This document shows positions 51,228-60,173 of a DNA stretch of 64,000 bases, in pieces. Under the pieces are notes generated by a model that saw nothing but the letters and a program-made list of their open reading frames with translations, had not been told where the DNA came from and did not search any database. The stretch's first letter is position 1. The number at the start of each line of letters is the position of its first letter. The translations under genes and the position numbers were made by a program. Source of the stretch: Clostridia bacterium (GTDB taxonomy: Bacteria; Bacillota; Clostridia; Saccharofermentanales; Saccharofermentanaceae); contig JAEEWG010000002.1 in NCBI GenBank assembly GCA_016287245.1, forward strand, positions 62,001 through 126,000, read 5' to 3'.

Positions 51228-52985
51228 GTGATTAAAGGCAATAAGGGAAAAAGAACGATCGGGCTGATCCTGGAGAATAACTACACGGACTTTGGTGAGG
51301 AATTCATCCAGAATGTGCAGAGCGGCATCCGCCAGCACAAGGATCTGAACCTGGTCGTCATTTCCGGACGTTTTGACGGTACGAAGGATAAGGATAAGCG
51401 CCATCACCGTTTCTTCCAGGTCTATAATACCTTCTATCAGCTCGAAAAGCGCTGCAAATTCGATGGCCTGATCATCTGCCTCGGCAGTATGGAGAACGTC
51501 AATGTCGAGAGGATCATGAGCCGCTTTCGGTCCCAGCTCGAACATATTCCGATCGTATTTGCCGCATCGGATATCGTCAATTATGTCTCCGTAAACTACG
51601 ATAATGAGTCCGGTATCAAAGAAGCCGTCGACTGCCTCATCAATGTGCACGGGTTTTCCCGGTTCTGCATGCTCGGCGGCCGTACGGACAGCCGTGACTC
51701 CGAAAAGAGACGAGAGATCTATGTGCGTCTTCTGACAGAAAACGGCATCGAGTTCACACCGGAAAACTACGAAGCGACGGATATGTCGATCAATTCCCGT
51801 GATGCGGCCAAAGCGCTTCTTGACAGGAATCCCGATGTGCAGGCGATCTTCTGCGTCAATGACTCCGTGGCTGTGGGCCTTTACGAAGAGATGGAGGAGA
51901 GAAGACTGGTGCCGGGAAAGGACATCATGGTGTTCGCTTTCGATAACACGACGATGGCCGGCCGCATGATCCCTGCGCTTTCTTCGATCGGTGTGGCGGA
52001 TATCACACTGGGAAGACAGGCGCTCAATCTTCTTCTGGCCCAGATGGACGGGGAGAAAGTCGAGTCTGTTGAGATCTCCACGCGCCTTTACGGGAGAGAT
52101 TCTTTTCCATACGAAATGTATGAATATACCAAGCTGGAGATGCGGAACGTCGATCCGGCTTTCATCAACCGCATGTTCAACGACTGCTTCTACCGCTACC
52201 GGTATGAGTATATCAGCCGCGAATCCGTAAACCTGCAGCGACTCTTTTCCGAGTTCGTCGGGAAGATCCTGACAGGCGTCAAGGAGCGGTATATCAGCGA
52301 CGAGGACTTCCAGGAGGCCTCGGATCTGATCGACATTTTCTTCGCTAACGGCGCCATGGAATATACCGATGCGGCGAAGCTTCAGCAGTCGATCGGAAGG
52401 CTCCAGGGAAGCATCAATAACGAGCAGAGCACCAATCTCGGCGGCGCCAACCAGCTGATCAACCGGCTTTTCACGCTGATGAGAGATCACGCGATCGCCG
52501 CGCAGGCGGAGACGATCATCTCGGCCAACGAACGGCAGGCCTTTTTCCGCCAGAGCTTCTCGGACTTCCTCGTGGATGTCACGGATTTCGGAAATGAAGC
52601 TTCTGACAAGAAAGAAAAAGAAGGCCGGATCATCGCAAGCTTTAATAAGATCGGCCTGAAAAACGCGGCCCTGTTCCTTTTTGACGAGGATATCGTCTAC
52701 GAAGAAGGGAATGAGGATCTTTTCCCGGAGAAGGTAAAGCTTCGCTGTGTCCTTAAGGAGGGCGAACTTTATGTCATCCCGAAGGAGCGCCAGCCGGTCA
52801 TGCTGGAGGCGATCTTCCAGCGGATCGATCTTCCGCCGAAATGCCGTGAAAGCACGATATTACCGCTGTTCTGCAAGGACGATCTCTACGGCTTTATCCT
52901 GGCGGAAATGACACATGATATCGCATCGAGCAGTGACTTCATCACCACACAGGTCGGACGACTTCTGTACGATACGGAGATTTGA
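51228..52985 (+). CDS. LacI-type ligand-binding sensor protein with C-terminal GAF-like region
   Basis: A 585-residue protein. Residues about 8-285 have the periplasmic-binding-protein fold of LacI repressors (RTIGLILENNYTDFGEEFIQ, FDGLIICLGSM, AIFCVNDSVAVGLYEEMEER, DIMVFAFDNTT, SIGVADITLGRQALNLLL), but there is no helix-turn-helix. A helical region (about 300-430) and a probable GAF-like domain (about 445-585) follow. In related clostridial proteins, as I recall, this module is attached to GGDEF; here the output may be its neighbour, the FIST-EAL protein, with which it is co-transcribed. Confidence 0.75.
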   Translation: MIKGNKGKRTIGLILENNYTDFGEEFIQNVQSGIRQHKDLNLVVISGRFDGTKDKDKRHHRFFQVYNTFYQLEKRCKFDGLIICLGSMENVNVERIMSRFRSQLEHIPIVFAASDIVNYVSVNYDNESGIKEAVDCLINVHGFSRFCMLGGRTDSRDSEKRREIYVRLLTENGIEFTPENYEATDMSINSRDAAKALLDRNPDVQAIFCVNDSVAVGLYEEMEERRLVPGKDIMVFAFDNTTMAGRMIPALSSIGVADITLGRQALNLLLAQMDGEKVESVEISTRLYGRDSFPYEMYEYTKLEMRNVDPAFINRMFNDCFYRYRYEYISRESVNLQRLFSEFVGKILTGVKERYISDEDFQEASDLIDIFFANGAMEYTDAAKLQQSIGRLQGSINNEQSTNLGGANQLINRLFTLMRDHAIAAQAETIISANERQAFFRQSFSDFLVDVTDFGNEASDKKEKEGRIIASFNKIGLKNAALFLFDEDIVYEEGNEDLFPEKVKLRCVLKEGELYVIPKERQPVMLEAIFQRIDLPPKCRESTILPLFCKDDLYGFILAEMTHDIASSSDFITTQVGRLLYDTEI

Positions 52986-53048
52986 GGTTTATTTATTTGG
53001 AATCAGGTTATATAATAGAGCCACTGACGTTCTAAGGAGACCATATTC

Positions 53049-54215
53049 TTGAGTAGAATCAAAAAAGCCCTGAGCAATCGTTGGGGTGCCTATTCCATAG
53101 CGGCGATCGCAGGTGTTGTCGCGTACATGATACTGAACAACCTGTCATCCGTGCTGGCGTGGCTTTCCCACGCCATGGCGATCGTATCGCCGATCATCAT
53201 CGGTGCGATCATCGCCTATCTGGTCGACCTGGTCGTCGTCTTTTTCGAGAACAAAGTTTTCAAGAATATACAGAAACCGCGCTTCCGTTATGTGCTTTCG
53301 GTCGGGATCTCGATCTTCCTGGTGCTTCTGGCCATAAGTCTTTTCTTCTGGCTCGTTCTGCCGGAGATGCTCGACAGTATCACGCACTTCGTATCTAATA
53401 CGCAGAACTATGCGTCGAAAGTGGAAGAGGCGCTGGAGAGACTCGATAAGTTCGCCGAGCAGTACAACATTCATCTGAATGCGACGAGCTGGACGAGCAA
53501 TATCTATGCCCAGACCGAGACGCAGATCGCGGATTTTTCACATAATCTGACCATGGCCATGAATACGGTCTTAAGTGTCTGGAATATCCTTCTGAACGCA
53601 TTTATCGGTGTTATCCTGGCGGTATATTTCCTGGCCGGCAAGAAGAGACTCTTCCGCGGCATCGATACTTTCCGCCACGCGCTGCTTACAGATGAGCAGT
53701 ATAAGAAGCATACCGATTTCTTAAGAAGAAGCAACGCGATCTTCAGCAAGTACATCAGTTTCACGATCCTGGAGGCGATCGGTGTTGGTATCGCCAATGC
53801 GATCTTCATGCTGATCGCGGGACTGCCGAACGTCGTGCTTATTTCCGTCATCGTCGGTGTGACGAACATCCTCCCGACCTTCGGTCCGATCGTCGGATGT
53901 ATCATGGGTGCCTTCGTCCTTCTGCTGGAAGATCCGATGTATGCCGTGATCTTCGTCATCTTCACATGTGTGCTCCAGACGATCGATGGTTATGTCGTAA
54001 AACCTCACCTCTTCGGCGATTCTCTCGGAATCCCGGCGGTGATCTCGCTGATCTCCATCATTATCGGCGGCAAGCTCTTCGGACCGATCGGAATCCTGAT
54101 CTCGATCCCGTTCACTGCCGTTATGGCGATCCTTTACCATGAGAGCCTCATTCCGTGGATGGAAAAGAGAAAGCAGGCGAGAATGAAGGAAGAGACTAAA
54201 AAGCCGGCCTCCTGA
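53049..54215 (+). CDS. AI-2E-family transporter (PerM-like)
   Basis: A 388-residue membrane protein with about eight helices. Signatures are the N-terminal pair of helices, a coiled external region (NTQNYASKVEEALERLDKFA) and the conserved SFTILEAIGVGIANAIFMLI, VTNILPTFGPIVGCIMGAFV and GDSLGIPAVISLISIIIGGK segments. Members export small solutes or ions; autoinducer-2 transport is only shown for some. Translation starts at TTG (AAGGAGA eight bases upstream). A TATAAT lies at 53011-53016. The stop TGA abuts the stop of the convergent phosphoesterase gene. Confidence 0.9.
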   Translation: MSRIKKALSNRWGAYSIAAIAGVVAYMILNNLSSVLAWLSHAMAIVSPIIIGAIIAYLVDLVVVFFENKVFKNIQKPRFRYVLSVGISIFLVLLAISLFFWLVLPEMLDSITHFVSNTQNYASKVEEALERLDKFAEQYNIHLNATSWTSNIYAQTETQIADFSHNLTMAMNTVLSVWNILLNAFIGVILAVYFLAGKKRLFRGIDTFRHALLTDEQYKKHTDFLRRSNAIFSKYISFTILEAIGVGIANAIFMLIAGLPNVVLISVIVGVTNILPTFGPIVGCIMGAFVLLLEDPMYAVIFVIFTCVLQTIDGYVVKPHLFGDSLGIPAVISLISIIIGGKLFGPIGILISIPFTAVMAILYHESLIPWMEKRKQARMKEETKKPAS

Positions 54216-54710
54216 TCAGATCAGTTCAGGATAGAAAGTAACCGTCAGTTCTCCATCCTTATCAGTTTCGAGGATCATATATTCTCTGTTTTTCATCGCG
54301 CCCGGATTCAGAAAACGTATGCCGTTTTCCATGCGGTCCGTCTGCCGGTGCGTGTGACCGAAGAGCACGATATCACAGTTTTTCTCCATTGCCGCATATG
54401 TCATAAGATCCGTTCTGGCCCGGTAGATATGTCCGTGGGTGACGAGCGCGCGGTGACGGGAAGAAAGAGGAAAGGCGATCGTGTCCAGGTAGGAAGAACT
54501 GGAAGTGATATACATGTCGCAGTTTCCCCGTACCATGCGGATATCAGTGGAACGTGAAAGGCATCTTCTGATGATCTCTTCGACATCGTAAAACTCGAGT
54601 TCCAGATCTCCGCACACGATCACGGCATCTGTATCCGAATGCTTTTTCAAGGCCCCTTCCAGGAAGATCTCTCTTCCGTGGATGTCAGAGCAGACAAGGA
54701 ATTTGGTCAT
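54216..54710 (-). CDS. YfcE/MJ0936-type metallophosphoesterase
   Basis: A 164-residue calcineurin-like phosphoesterase with the metal-binding series SDIHG (Asp9, His11), CGDLE, VRGNCD, VTHGH and FGHTHRQ, close to the family's normal 160-180 residues. It probably hydrolyses a small phosphodiester or phosphate. The ATG at 54710 has GGAGGAG upstream; the longer reading to 54929 has no support. The region 54711-54931 before it holds no other gene I can support. Confidence 0.9.
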   Translation of the reverse strand: MTKFLVCSDIHGREIFLEGALKKHSDTDAVIVCGDLELEFYDVEEIIRRCLSRSTDIRMVRGNCDMYITSSSSYLDTIAFPLSSRHRALVTHGHIYRARTDLMTYAAMEKNCDIVLFGHTHRQTDRMENGIRFLNPGAMKNREYMILETDKDGELTVTFYPELI

Positions 54711-54931
54711 GGATCTTTTCTCCTCCGGTTCTTTTCTAGCATCAATCATAACAGAAAAATTATTTGAATTCTTCCTTAAAGGCTTTTGTTTATCTCCGTG
54801 AGAGTGTAAAATACAGAAGGAAATTGTAAAATATTTCGGACATTTGGGTTTTGGAAACAATGGAACATGGTCGTCGGAGGCACGGCCAAGTACGTCTACA
54901 GCAAAGCTAGATAATTCGAAGAATTCCAAGT

Positions 54932-54976
54932 GAAAAAATAGCCACCCGGATGAGGAGATGGGCGATCCGGGTGGCT
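54932..54976 (-). terminator. Terminator of the 55054 gene
   Basis: AGCCACCCGGAT/ATCCGGGTGGCT, a 12-base perfect stem; on the minus strand it is followed by ATTTTTT. Confidence 0.9.
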
Positions 54977-55053
54977 TATACTATTCCATCACCTTACCGG
55001 TCGTCTTGTGGAATCCTCCCAAATCTCCACATGACGCACCGGTTTTTGTGATA

Positions 55054-55980
55054 TCAGGACAATTTTCCGTTTTGCATCAGAAGCTGCAGCATGTTGGATA
55101 CTGCGATAGCAGAATTATAGGAGCTGATGAAATTCTGTTCATCCCAACTCTTGCCGACATCTTCGTTAAAACACTCGTATCTGTCCACGATCGGTGATAC
55201 GAAAAGGACCGGGACCGTATCGTGATCAGGAATCTCTTCTGCAGCCATCCTTACTACTGCGTGTGTGGTTTCCAGTCCGATGGGCAATAGTTTATCGTTC
55301 TCCGAAGAAATGAATTCCTCGTAGGTTGCCGCATCCGCTTTCCCGTAGCAGTCGTAGTTCATGACATTGATCACACCGAGGCTGACATATTTTTCGTCGG
55401 CATAAACTGTCGCTTGGGCTGCAGGATGATTCGGCACCTGGAGCATTCCCTCTGAGATCGCCGCCTGATTGTCGTGGATAAAGTCATACAGGCCTCCGAA
55501 GAGCGGCGGGAAGTCGAGCCGGTACCAGGGCTCTTTCAAATAGAGATGGCTCTTTGTTGTTGAATCATACTTTCTGCAGTCCTTCGCGAAGAACTGGCTT
55601 CCCATGAATACACAACCGTTTTTCGTATCGGCCTTCGGATCACACTCCAGACCGATCGGTGTCGTTTCGGTAGTGCTCACACTGATGATGAGATCCGGTT
55701 TTTCTTCTTTGAGGAGTTCTTTAAGAAGGTCGTGTTTTTCTTCCGAGTTGGAAGTGTTTACGTCTTTTCCAGCATCAAAGAGGTAGCTGATGCAGAATTC
55801 ACGAACCTTATCTGCCCCGAGCTTATACACACAGGAAGGAACGAATTTTGACGCGCGTGTCCCGGTGTCTTTGGCGATCACATGAAGATCGGGGATCCTC
55901 TTGTCGAGAAGCTGCTGGAAGATGCCGGCCTGATACCCGGCATACTCAAAGTCTTTGTTTACCAATACCATAATGTTCAT
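55054..55980 (-). CDS. Unrecognised protein, possibly nucleoside-phosphorylase-like
   Basis: A 308-residue soluble protein with alternating strands and helices: MNIMVLVNKDFEYAG opening, PDLIISVSTTET, a central GLETTHAVVRMAAE and a late VLFVSPIVDRYECFNEDVGK followed by a helix ending SNMLQLL. The Glu in GLETTHA and the Asp-rich segment distantly recall nucleoside phosphorylases and MTA/SAH nucleosidases, but no motif is exact. The ATG at 55980 has AAAGGTGG eight bases upstream; a GTG at 55992 is possible. It stands alone with its own strong terminator. Confidence 0.6.
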   Translation of the reverse strand: MNIMVLVNKDFEYAGYQAGIFQQLLDKRIPDLHVIAKDTGTRASKFVPSCVYKLGADKVREFCISYLFDAGKDVNTSNSEEKHDLLKELLKEEKPDLIISVSTTETTPIGLECDPKADTKNGCVFMGSQFFAKDCRKYDSTTKSHLYLKEPWYRLDFPPLFGGLYDFIHDNQAAISEGMLQVPNHPAAQATVYADEKYVSLGVINVMNYDCYGKADAATYEEFISSENDKLLPIGLETTHAVVRMAAEEIPDHDTVPVLFVSPIVDRYECFNEDVGKSWDEQNFISSYNSAIAVSNMLQLLMQNGKLS

Positions 55981-56086
55981 ACCCAATGCCACCTTTCGGT
56001 AAAATTTCCGGCTGAAAAAAGCCTTTCACCTAATTGATAGCACGGGTATGATTTTTTACTCAATATATCTTGAAAAATATCGCCTT

Positions 56087-57061
56087 TCAGATGGGAGCCT
56101 GTGTCTTTTCTTTATCCGCGCGGAATAAGCGGCAGATCAGAAAAGTGATCGCTCCGGATGCGAAAATGGCGAGGATATCGATCGGTGCCAGTACCAGTTT
56201 TCCGAGCCCTTCAAACAGAAATCCCTTCCCGAACCGGTAGAGGTTTTTACTAAGAAGGATCATCTCGCCGACGTACATCGCTGTGGTGACAAGTATGGCC
56301 GTGACCGCAGGGATCACGTCGAAAAGGACCTTTCTTTTTCCTAATACAAAAGATCCGGTAAACACACCTGCCGTCACTCCGAGCAGGATGAAGAAGATGA
56401 TCATGAGTACAGCAGAAAGAGGTGAAACCGTGATCTCTCCTGTGCGATAGAAGGCGGTAAAACAGGCCCAGATGCACATTCCCAGAAAGAGGATCGAAGC
56501 TGCGCCCTGGATCGTCAGCGCCTTCTTTCGTTTCCAGTCGTCGTTTCGGATCATCTTCCCGAAGCCGTAAAAGCAGTTCAGAAGGGAAAGGATGATGACG
56601 ACCGAGATCAGGTAGAAATGAAACTTAAATCCAGGACTATACCCGCCCAGAAGAACATCTACCGCCTGCCAGGTACGGGTCCGGTAACCCTCCGGAGGGA
56701 CATAGCAGAGTGACATCTGCCAGCTCTCCAGAGGGAACAGTTCTGTGGTCTTTACGAGGATCTTCGTTTCCATGAGTCTTTCCACGAGGAAGAATACTGC
56801 GGAAGAAAGGACAGCTCCATAGAGGAGATCCAGTTTCCGGGAGATCTTCTGAAGAAGGGGCATCATCGCGACACCGAAGATCAGAGAAAGGGCGATCGGC
56901 GTATAGGGGATGATGTATTTCGGATAGTTTTCTTCCGCGACAGCTCCCAGGCGGGCGACCTGAAGAAAGACCGAAAATCCCATATAAAGCGGATATGAAG
57001 ATATAGCAATGACAAGGACCAGCGATAAAAGCCAGTACTTCCTGTAGCGCGAAGTATTCAT
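56087..57061 (-). CDS. Polytopic membrane protein of the blaI-blaR operon
   Basis: A 324-residue protein with about eight hydrophobic segments, for example YWLLSLVLVIAISSYPLYMG, IPYTPIALSLIFGVAMMPLL, FYLISVVIILSLLNCFYGFG and VLMIIFFILLGVTAGVFTGS. No transporter motif is visible. It begins 15 bases after the lipoprotein gene and is the last of four co-directed genes led by blaI and blaR1-like genes, so it is probably one of the products induced by that system. Function unknown. Confidence 0.7.
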   Translation of the reverse strand: MNTSRYRKYWLLSLVLVIAISSYPLYMGFSVFLQVARLGAVAEENYPKYIIPYTPIALSLIFGVAMMPLLQKISRKLDLLYGAVLSSAVFFLVERLMETKILVKTTELFPLESWQMSLCYVPPEGYRTRTWQAVDVLLGGYSPGFKFHFYLISVVIILSLLNCFYGFGKMIRNDDWKRKKALTIQGAASILFLGMCIWACFTAFYRTGEITVSPLSAVLMIIFFILLGVTAGVFTGSFVLGKRKVLFDVIPAVTAILVTTAMYVGEMILLSKNLYRFGKGFLFEGLGKLVLAPIDILAIFASGAITFLICRLFRADKEKTQAPI

Positions 57062-57076
57062 GGGTAATAGTCCTGC

Positions 57077-57694
57077 TTATTTACAGTTTTCAAATACTGT
57101 GCAGTGCTTCTTCATGGCGCCGTACTGAGAACTGAATAATCCCTTTTCAATGTCTTCCCATGTCAGACTATCGTCATCCACCAGCACGAAATACTCATAG
57201 GTAGAGTAAGTGGCCGTAGAAGGTGCATCTCCGGTATAGTGCTTTAAGTATTGATAGGTCTCTTCTCTTTCCGGTTTTTCTTCAGAACTCTGGCGGACCT
57301 TCACCGAGTATTCTTTTCCGTCGAATTCGACCAGCATGAAGAACAGCTGCGGGTACAGATCTTTTTCCTGTTCATAAAGCTCTTCACTGACTCCTTCTTT
57401 GTCCAACGTATAGTAGAACGCGCAGAGGACAGAGGCAGGTTTTCCGGAAGAGACGGACTTATAGAACGCATCCCACACTTCTTTTCCGGAGGTGCACGTA
57501 AGATCTTCGAGCACGACAGTATCCGATTTTCTGGAAAGCTCCAGAGCTTCTTTCGCCGAGCATTTCTTCTGGAAAAGTTCTTCCATCTTCATCCCGTCCT
57601 TTCCGCTGGTGTCAGCATTTGCGCTCTTCTGCGCACAGGAACAGAGGAGTAAAAGAGTGCATGAAAGCAGTAATATAGCAATGATCTTTCTCAT
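57077..57694 (-). CDS. Lipoprotein of the blaI-blaR operon
   Basis: A 205-residue lipoprotein: a signal peptide with lipobox LLLCSC, then a soluble domain (about residues 30-205). The domain's order, KVWDAFYKSVSSGKPA-like, then ALYTLD and EYFVLVDDDSLTWEDI, resembles proteins found next to BlaR1-type genes in Clostridia. GAAAGGA precedes the ATG at 57694. It follows the M56 gene by 16 bases. Possibly a ligand-binding partner or target; not established. Confidence 0.7.
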   Translation of the reverse strand: MRKIIAILLLSCTLLLLCSCAQKSANADTSGKDGMKMEELFQKKCSAKEALELSRKSDTVVLEDLTCTSGKEVWDAFYKSVSSGKPASVLCAFYYTLDKEGVSEELYEQEKDLYPQLFFMLVEFDGKEYSVKVRQSSEEKPEREETYQYLKHYTGDAPSTATYSTYEYFVLVDDDSLTWEDIEKGLFSSQYGAMKKHCTVFENCK

Positions 57695-57710
57695 GATAAA
57701 TATCCTTTCT

Positions 57711-58625
57711 TCAGCCTGCATTCGTAAGCAGGGCGTACATGATCGCAAGTATCAGAACAGAAAAACCGGCAAGAGAAACGGCGGTCATTTTCTTATAGGA
57801 CAGAACATTCTCGATGCGCATCCGGACTTTCGCCCCGCCGAAAGCAGATACAAAAAGGCTCTTGCTGGCCGTGCTGTCCAAAAGTGCAGTGGCATATTCT
57901 TTCCGTTCCTCTTTGCTGAACTTGGCTACGGCAGATTCGTCGCAGGCAAGCTCCAGATCGGAGAGAAAAGACTTCAAAAACAGCCAGGAAAGCGGGTTGA
58001 ACCAGTGGACGGCTGCGGCCAGAAAACCGAGCAGTCTCCAGAAATTGTCGCCTCTTCGGATATGTGTCTGTTCGTGCCGGAGAATATACTTCAGATCACG
58101 CTCTTCGTAAGATTCGGGGAGTATGATCTTCGGTCGGATGATCCCGTATACTGCGGGACAGTCGACTTTCCCGGAAAGGTACACATTCTTTTCGAGATGC
58201 CTTGCATCCCGGATCTCATGCTTCGTGCCCGCGTAGAGAATGATCAGCGCGAGAATGATCGCTAGTGCTCCGATGATCCAGATCACCCCTGCGATCTCGA
58301 AGGTATTCTTCAGAAGATCTTCCTTGAAGGTGACAGGGGAATAGCTGTCTGCCTGCATGAGCACATTTGAGTGGGAAAGTGCGATGTCCTTCGTCGGCTG
58401 ATAGACGGTGACCGTCCTCGTGGTGAGCCGGGAGATCAGGGACATCAGGCCGAAGCGGCTGTTGATGCCGAGCGGGAAGCACATGCGGATAAAAGGGATC
58501 GCCCACAGGAAAACAGATATCCTTCTCGGGATCCCGCGGAGCTTTCTGATGAGCAGCACAAGAAGCCCCATGAATGAGGCGATGATGCTCATATTAAAGA
58601 TCCAGTAGCATACACTTCCCAGCAT
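57711..58625 (-). CDS. BlaR1-like M56-family membrane metalloprotease
   Basis: A 304-residue protein with N-terminal membrane helices, a zinc protease motif RHEQTHIRRGD (HExxH), the second half LELACDESAVAKFS, and a final helix (AVSLAGFSVLILAIMYALL). Unlike full BlaR1 there is no extracellular penicillin-binding domain, so another sensor, perhaps the lipoprotein downstream, must supply the signal. On activation the protease would inactivate the BlaI-like repressor encoded six bases upstream. Confidence 0.9.
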   Translation of the reverse strand: MLGSVCYWIFNMSIIASFMGLLVLLIRKLRGIPRRISVFLWAIPFIRMCFPLGINSRFGLMSLISRLTTRTVTVYQPTKDIALSHSNVLMQADSYSPVTFKEDLLKNTFEIAGVIWIIGALAIILALIILYAGTKHEIRDARHLEKNVYLSGKVDCPAVYGIIRPKIILPESYEERDLKYILRHEQTHIRRGDNFWRLLGFLAAAVHWFNPLSWLFLKSFLSDLELACDESAVAKFSKEERKEYATALLDSTASKSLFVSAFGGAKVRMRIENVLSYKKMTAVSLAGFSVLILAIMYALLTNAG

Positions 58626-58630
58626 AGTTC

Positions 58631-58987
58631 TTACCTTTTTTCGATCAGATCACGGAGTTCTTCGATCTCGCGATCCGAAAGCTTCTCATCCTCCAAAAGT
58701 GCGGAGAAGAGAGCTTTTCGCGAACCGCCGAATACCTTGTCCAGCAGAGATCTGGCTTCTGTTTTCTGTACTTGCTCCTGTGAAACCAAAGCGGTGCAGA
58801 TGAACCCGGGTTCATCTCTTCGGATAAAACCTTTTGCCTCCAGTTTCTTGATCACCGTGTACGTGGTGTTCTTGTTCCATCCGATGGAGTCTGCGGCGAT
58901 CAGGCTGATCTCTTTGGCCGTAAGAGGACCTTTTGCCCAGATGATCTCCATGACTTTGGCTTCACTGTCAAATAGTTTCTCGTTCAT
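58631..58987 (-). CDS. BlaI/MecI-family transcriptional repressor
   Basis: A 118-residue winged-helix repressor: EAKVMEIIWAKGPLTAKEIS, NKNTTYTVIKKLEAKGFIRR, then a dimerisation helix pair (ALFSALLEDEKLSDREIEEL). Family members bind dyads as dimers and are cleaved or released through a BlaR-type protease. It is the first gene of the four-gene operon. The two dyads over its own promoter (59002-59033) indicate autorepression. Confidence 0.94.
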   Translation of the reverse strand: MNEKLFDSEAKVMEIIWAKGPLTAKEISLIAADSIGWNKNTTYTVIKKLEAKGFIRRDEPGFICTALVSQEQVQKTEARSLLDKVFGGSRKALFSALLEDEKLSDREIEELRDLIEKR

Positions 58988-59000
58988 AACGGAACCTCCA

Positions 59001-59046
59001 GACTATTTCTATAGTCCATACTACTGCGATAGTCTGAGAATGTCAA
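59001..59046 (-). promoter_or_regulatory. Promoter with two BlaI-type dyads
   Basis: Minus strand: TTGACA (59046-59041), 17 bases, TAGTAT (59023-59018). Two dyads ACTA-N6-TAGT lie at 59002-59015 and 59020-59033, with centres 18 bases apart. One overlaps the -10 element and the other lies just downstream. Confidence 0.85.
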
Positions 59047-59170
59047 CAGGTCAGTTTCTTCTTTTGCAGAAGATACGTTCGCCGGGCCCGATGCTGTTTG
59101 GAATCCCGTGTTTTCCGATTGTTTCAGAAGTCATCCTGTGTTATAAGTTTACGTAAGGAGGTAGAAAAAT

Positions 59171-59395
59171 ATGCCACATGTTGAGATCAGTTGCTTTCCG
59201 GGAAGAACGGAAGAAGTAAAGCAGGAGTGTGCGGACAAGGTCGCACAGCTCGTCGCAGGAACACTCGGATGTAAGATCACTTCCGTGTCCGTTGCCATCA
59301 AGGAAGTGCATCCGGATGACTGGAAGAAGTTATATGACGAGAAGATCATGGCCGATCAGGAAGTCCTCTATATAAAACCCGGATACGAAGCATAA
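59171..59395 (+). CDS. 4-oxalocrotonate tautomerase-family protein
   Basis: A 74-residue protein beginning Met-Pro (MPHVEISCFPGRTEEVKQEC); after Met removal the N-terminal proline is the catalytic base of this family. The rest (SVSVAIKEVHPDDWKKLYDE) matches the short-chain tautomerases, which work as hexamers or dimers on enol/keto substrates. AAGGAGG lies ten bases upstream. A shared terminator follows. Substrate unknown. Confidence 0.9.
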   Translation: MPHVEISCFPGRTEEVKQECADKVAQLVAGTLGCKITSVSVAIKEVHPDDWKKLYDEKIMADQEVLYIKPGYEA

Positions 59396-59402
59396 GACTC
59401 GA

Positions 59403-59422
59403 GGCTGTCTCACAAGGCAGCC
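59403..59422. terminator. 20-bp terminator hairpin, shared with 38338
   Basis: GGCTGTCTCACAAGGCAGCC between the convergent tautomerase and methyltransferase genes; the exact reverse complement of 38338-38357. TCATTTCTTTTT follows on the plus strand. Confidence 0.8.
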
Positions 59423-59989
59423 TCATTTCTTTTTCCCTGCATAAGACATCGATCTCTTCTGCGATTCGAAGACGAAATACCCGTCTTCCTCGTATATCTT
59501 TACACCGCCGAAGATCGATATGAGTTTATTCTTATACCAGTCTTTTCTCTTCGTGACCATGAACATCTTTCCGCCGATAGAAAGACGGTTGAAACCCTTT
59601 TCGATGAAGGTCTTGGCCACCTTGAAATCCGTGTGGTAGGGCGGGTTGGAAAGTATCAGGCTGAAGTCGGATCCCGGCACAGCAGAAAGTGCATCTCCGG
59701 TAACGAAGACCGCTCCGGCAAATCCGTTTTGCGTCATGTTTTTTCTTGCGGTCTCGACCGCCAGAACATCGACATCTGTAAGGACGATATTTTCCGGTGC
59801 TACGCCAAAAGAAGCGGCGGCCAGTGATACGATGCCGCAGCCACAGCCCAGATCGAGGACCTTATCCTCACCTTTGAATTCGACGTGGCGGAGCATGGCG
59901 AGCGTTCCTCTGTCCGCCTCTTTCGGAGAGAACAGAGAGCTTTCCGTATTCACCGTGATTTCTTTTCCGTTAAAAGTAACTTTGTACAT
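59423..59989 (-). CDS. Class I SAM-dependent methyltransferase (RsmC/small-methyltransferase type)
   Basis: A 188-residue enzyme with SAM-binding motif I VLDLGCGCGIVSLAAASFG (about residues 45-63), an acidic loop TDVDVLAVETARKN and the catalytic motif SNPPYH of the MTS family, which methylates guanine N2 in rRNA or glutamine in proteins. Length fits the single-domain form without the N-terminal half of E. coli RsmC. Exact target unknown. Confidence 0.88.
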   Translation of the reverse strand: MYKVTFNGKEITVNTESSLFSPKEADRGTLAMLRHVEFKGEDKVLDLGCGCGIVSLAAASFGVAPENIVLTDVDVLAVETARKNMTQNGFAGAVFVTGDALSAVPGSDFSLILSNPPYHTDFKVAKTFIEKGFNRLSIGGKMFMVTKRKDWYKNKLISIFGGVKIYEEDGYFVFESQKRSMSYAGKKK

Positions 59990-60095
59990 CGCCTGAGATC
60001 TCCATTTACCAGATCAATTATATCACTATGCATCTATATCCCCGGCCCCTTCAATATGGAAACTTGCAAATGGATCAGGAGAGAGGCAGGCAAAG

Positions 60096-60161
60096 TGATA
60101 AAATAGTAGTACAAATTCAGAGGTGTTTCCGGGTCCGGAAGCGCAAATACGGTAAACACCT
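60096..60161 (+). promoter_or_regulatory. Promoter and 5'-UTR hairpin of the membrane hydrolase gene
   Basis: TGATAAAAT (60096-60104) is an extended -10 element. About 17 bases on, AGGTGTTTCC (60121-60130) pairs with GGTAAACACCT (60151-60161, one bulged A) just before the ribosome site GAGGTAAGAAGG, a possible translational control hairpin. Confidence 0.5.
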
Positions 60162-60173
60162 GAGGTAAGAAGG

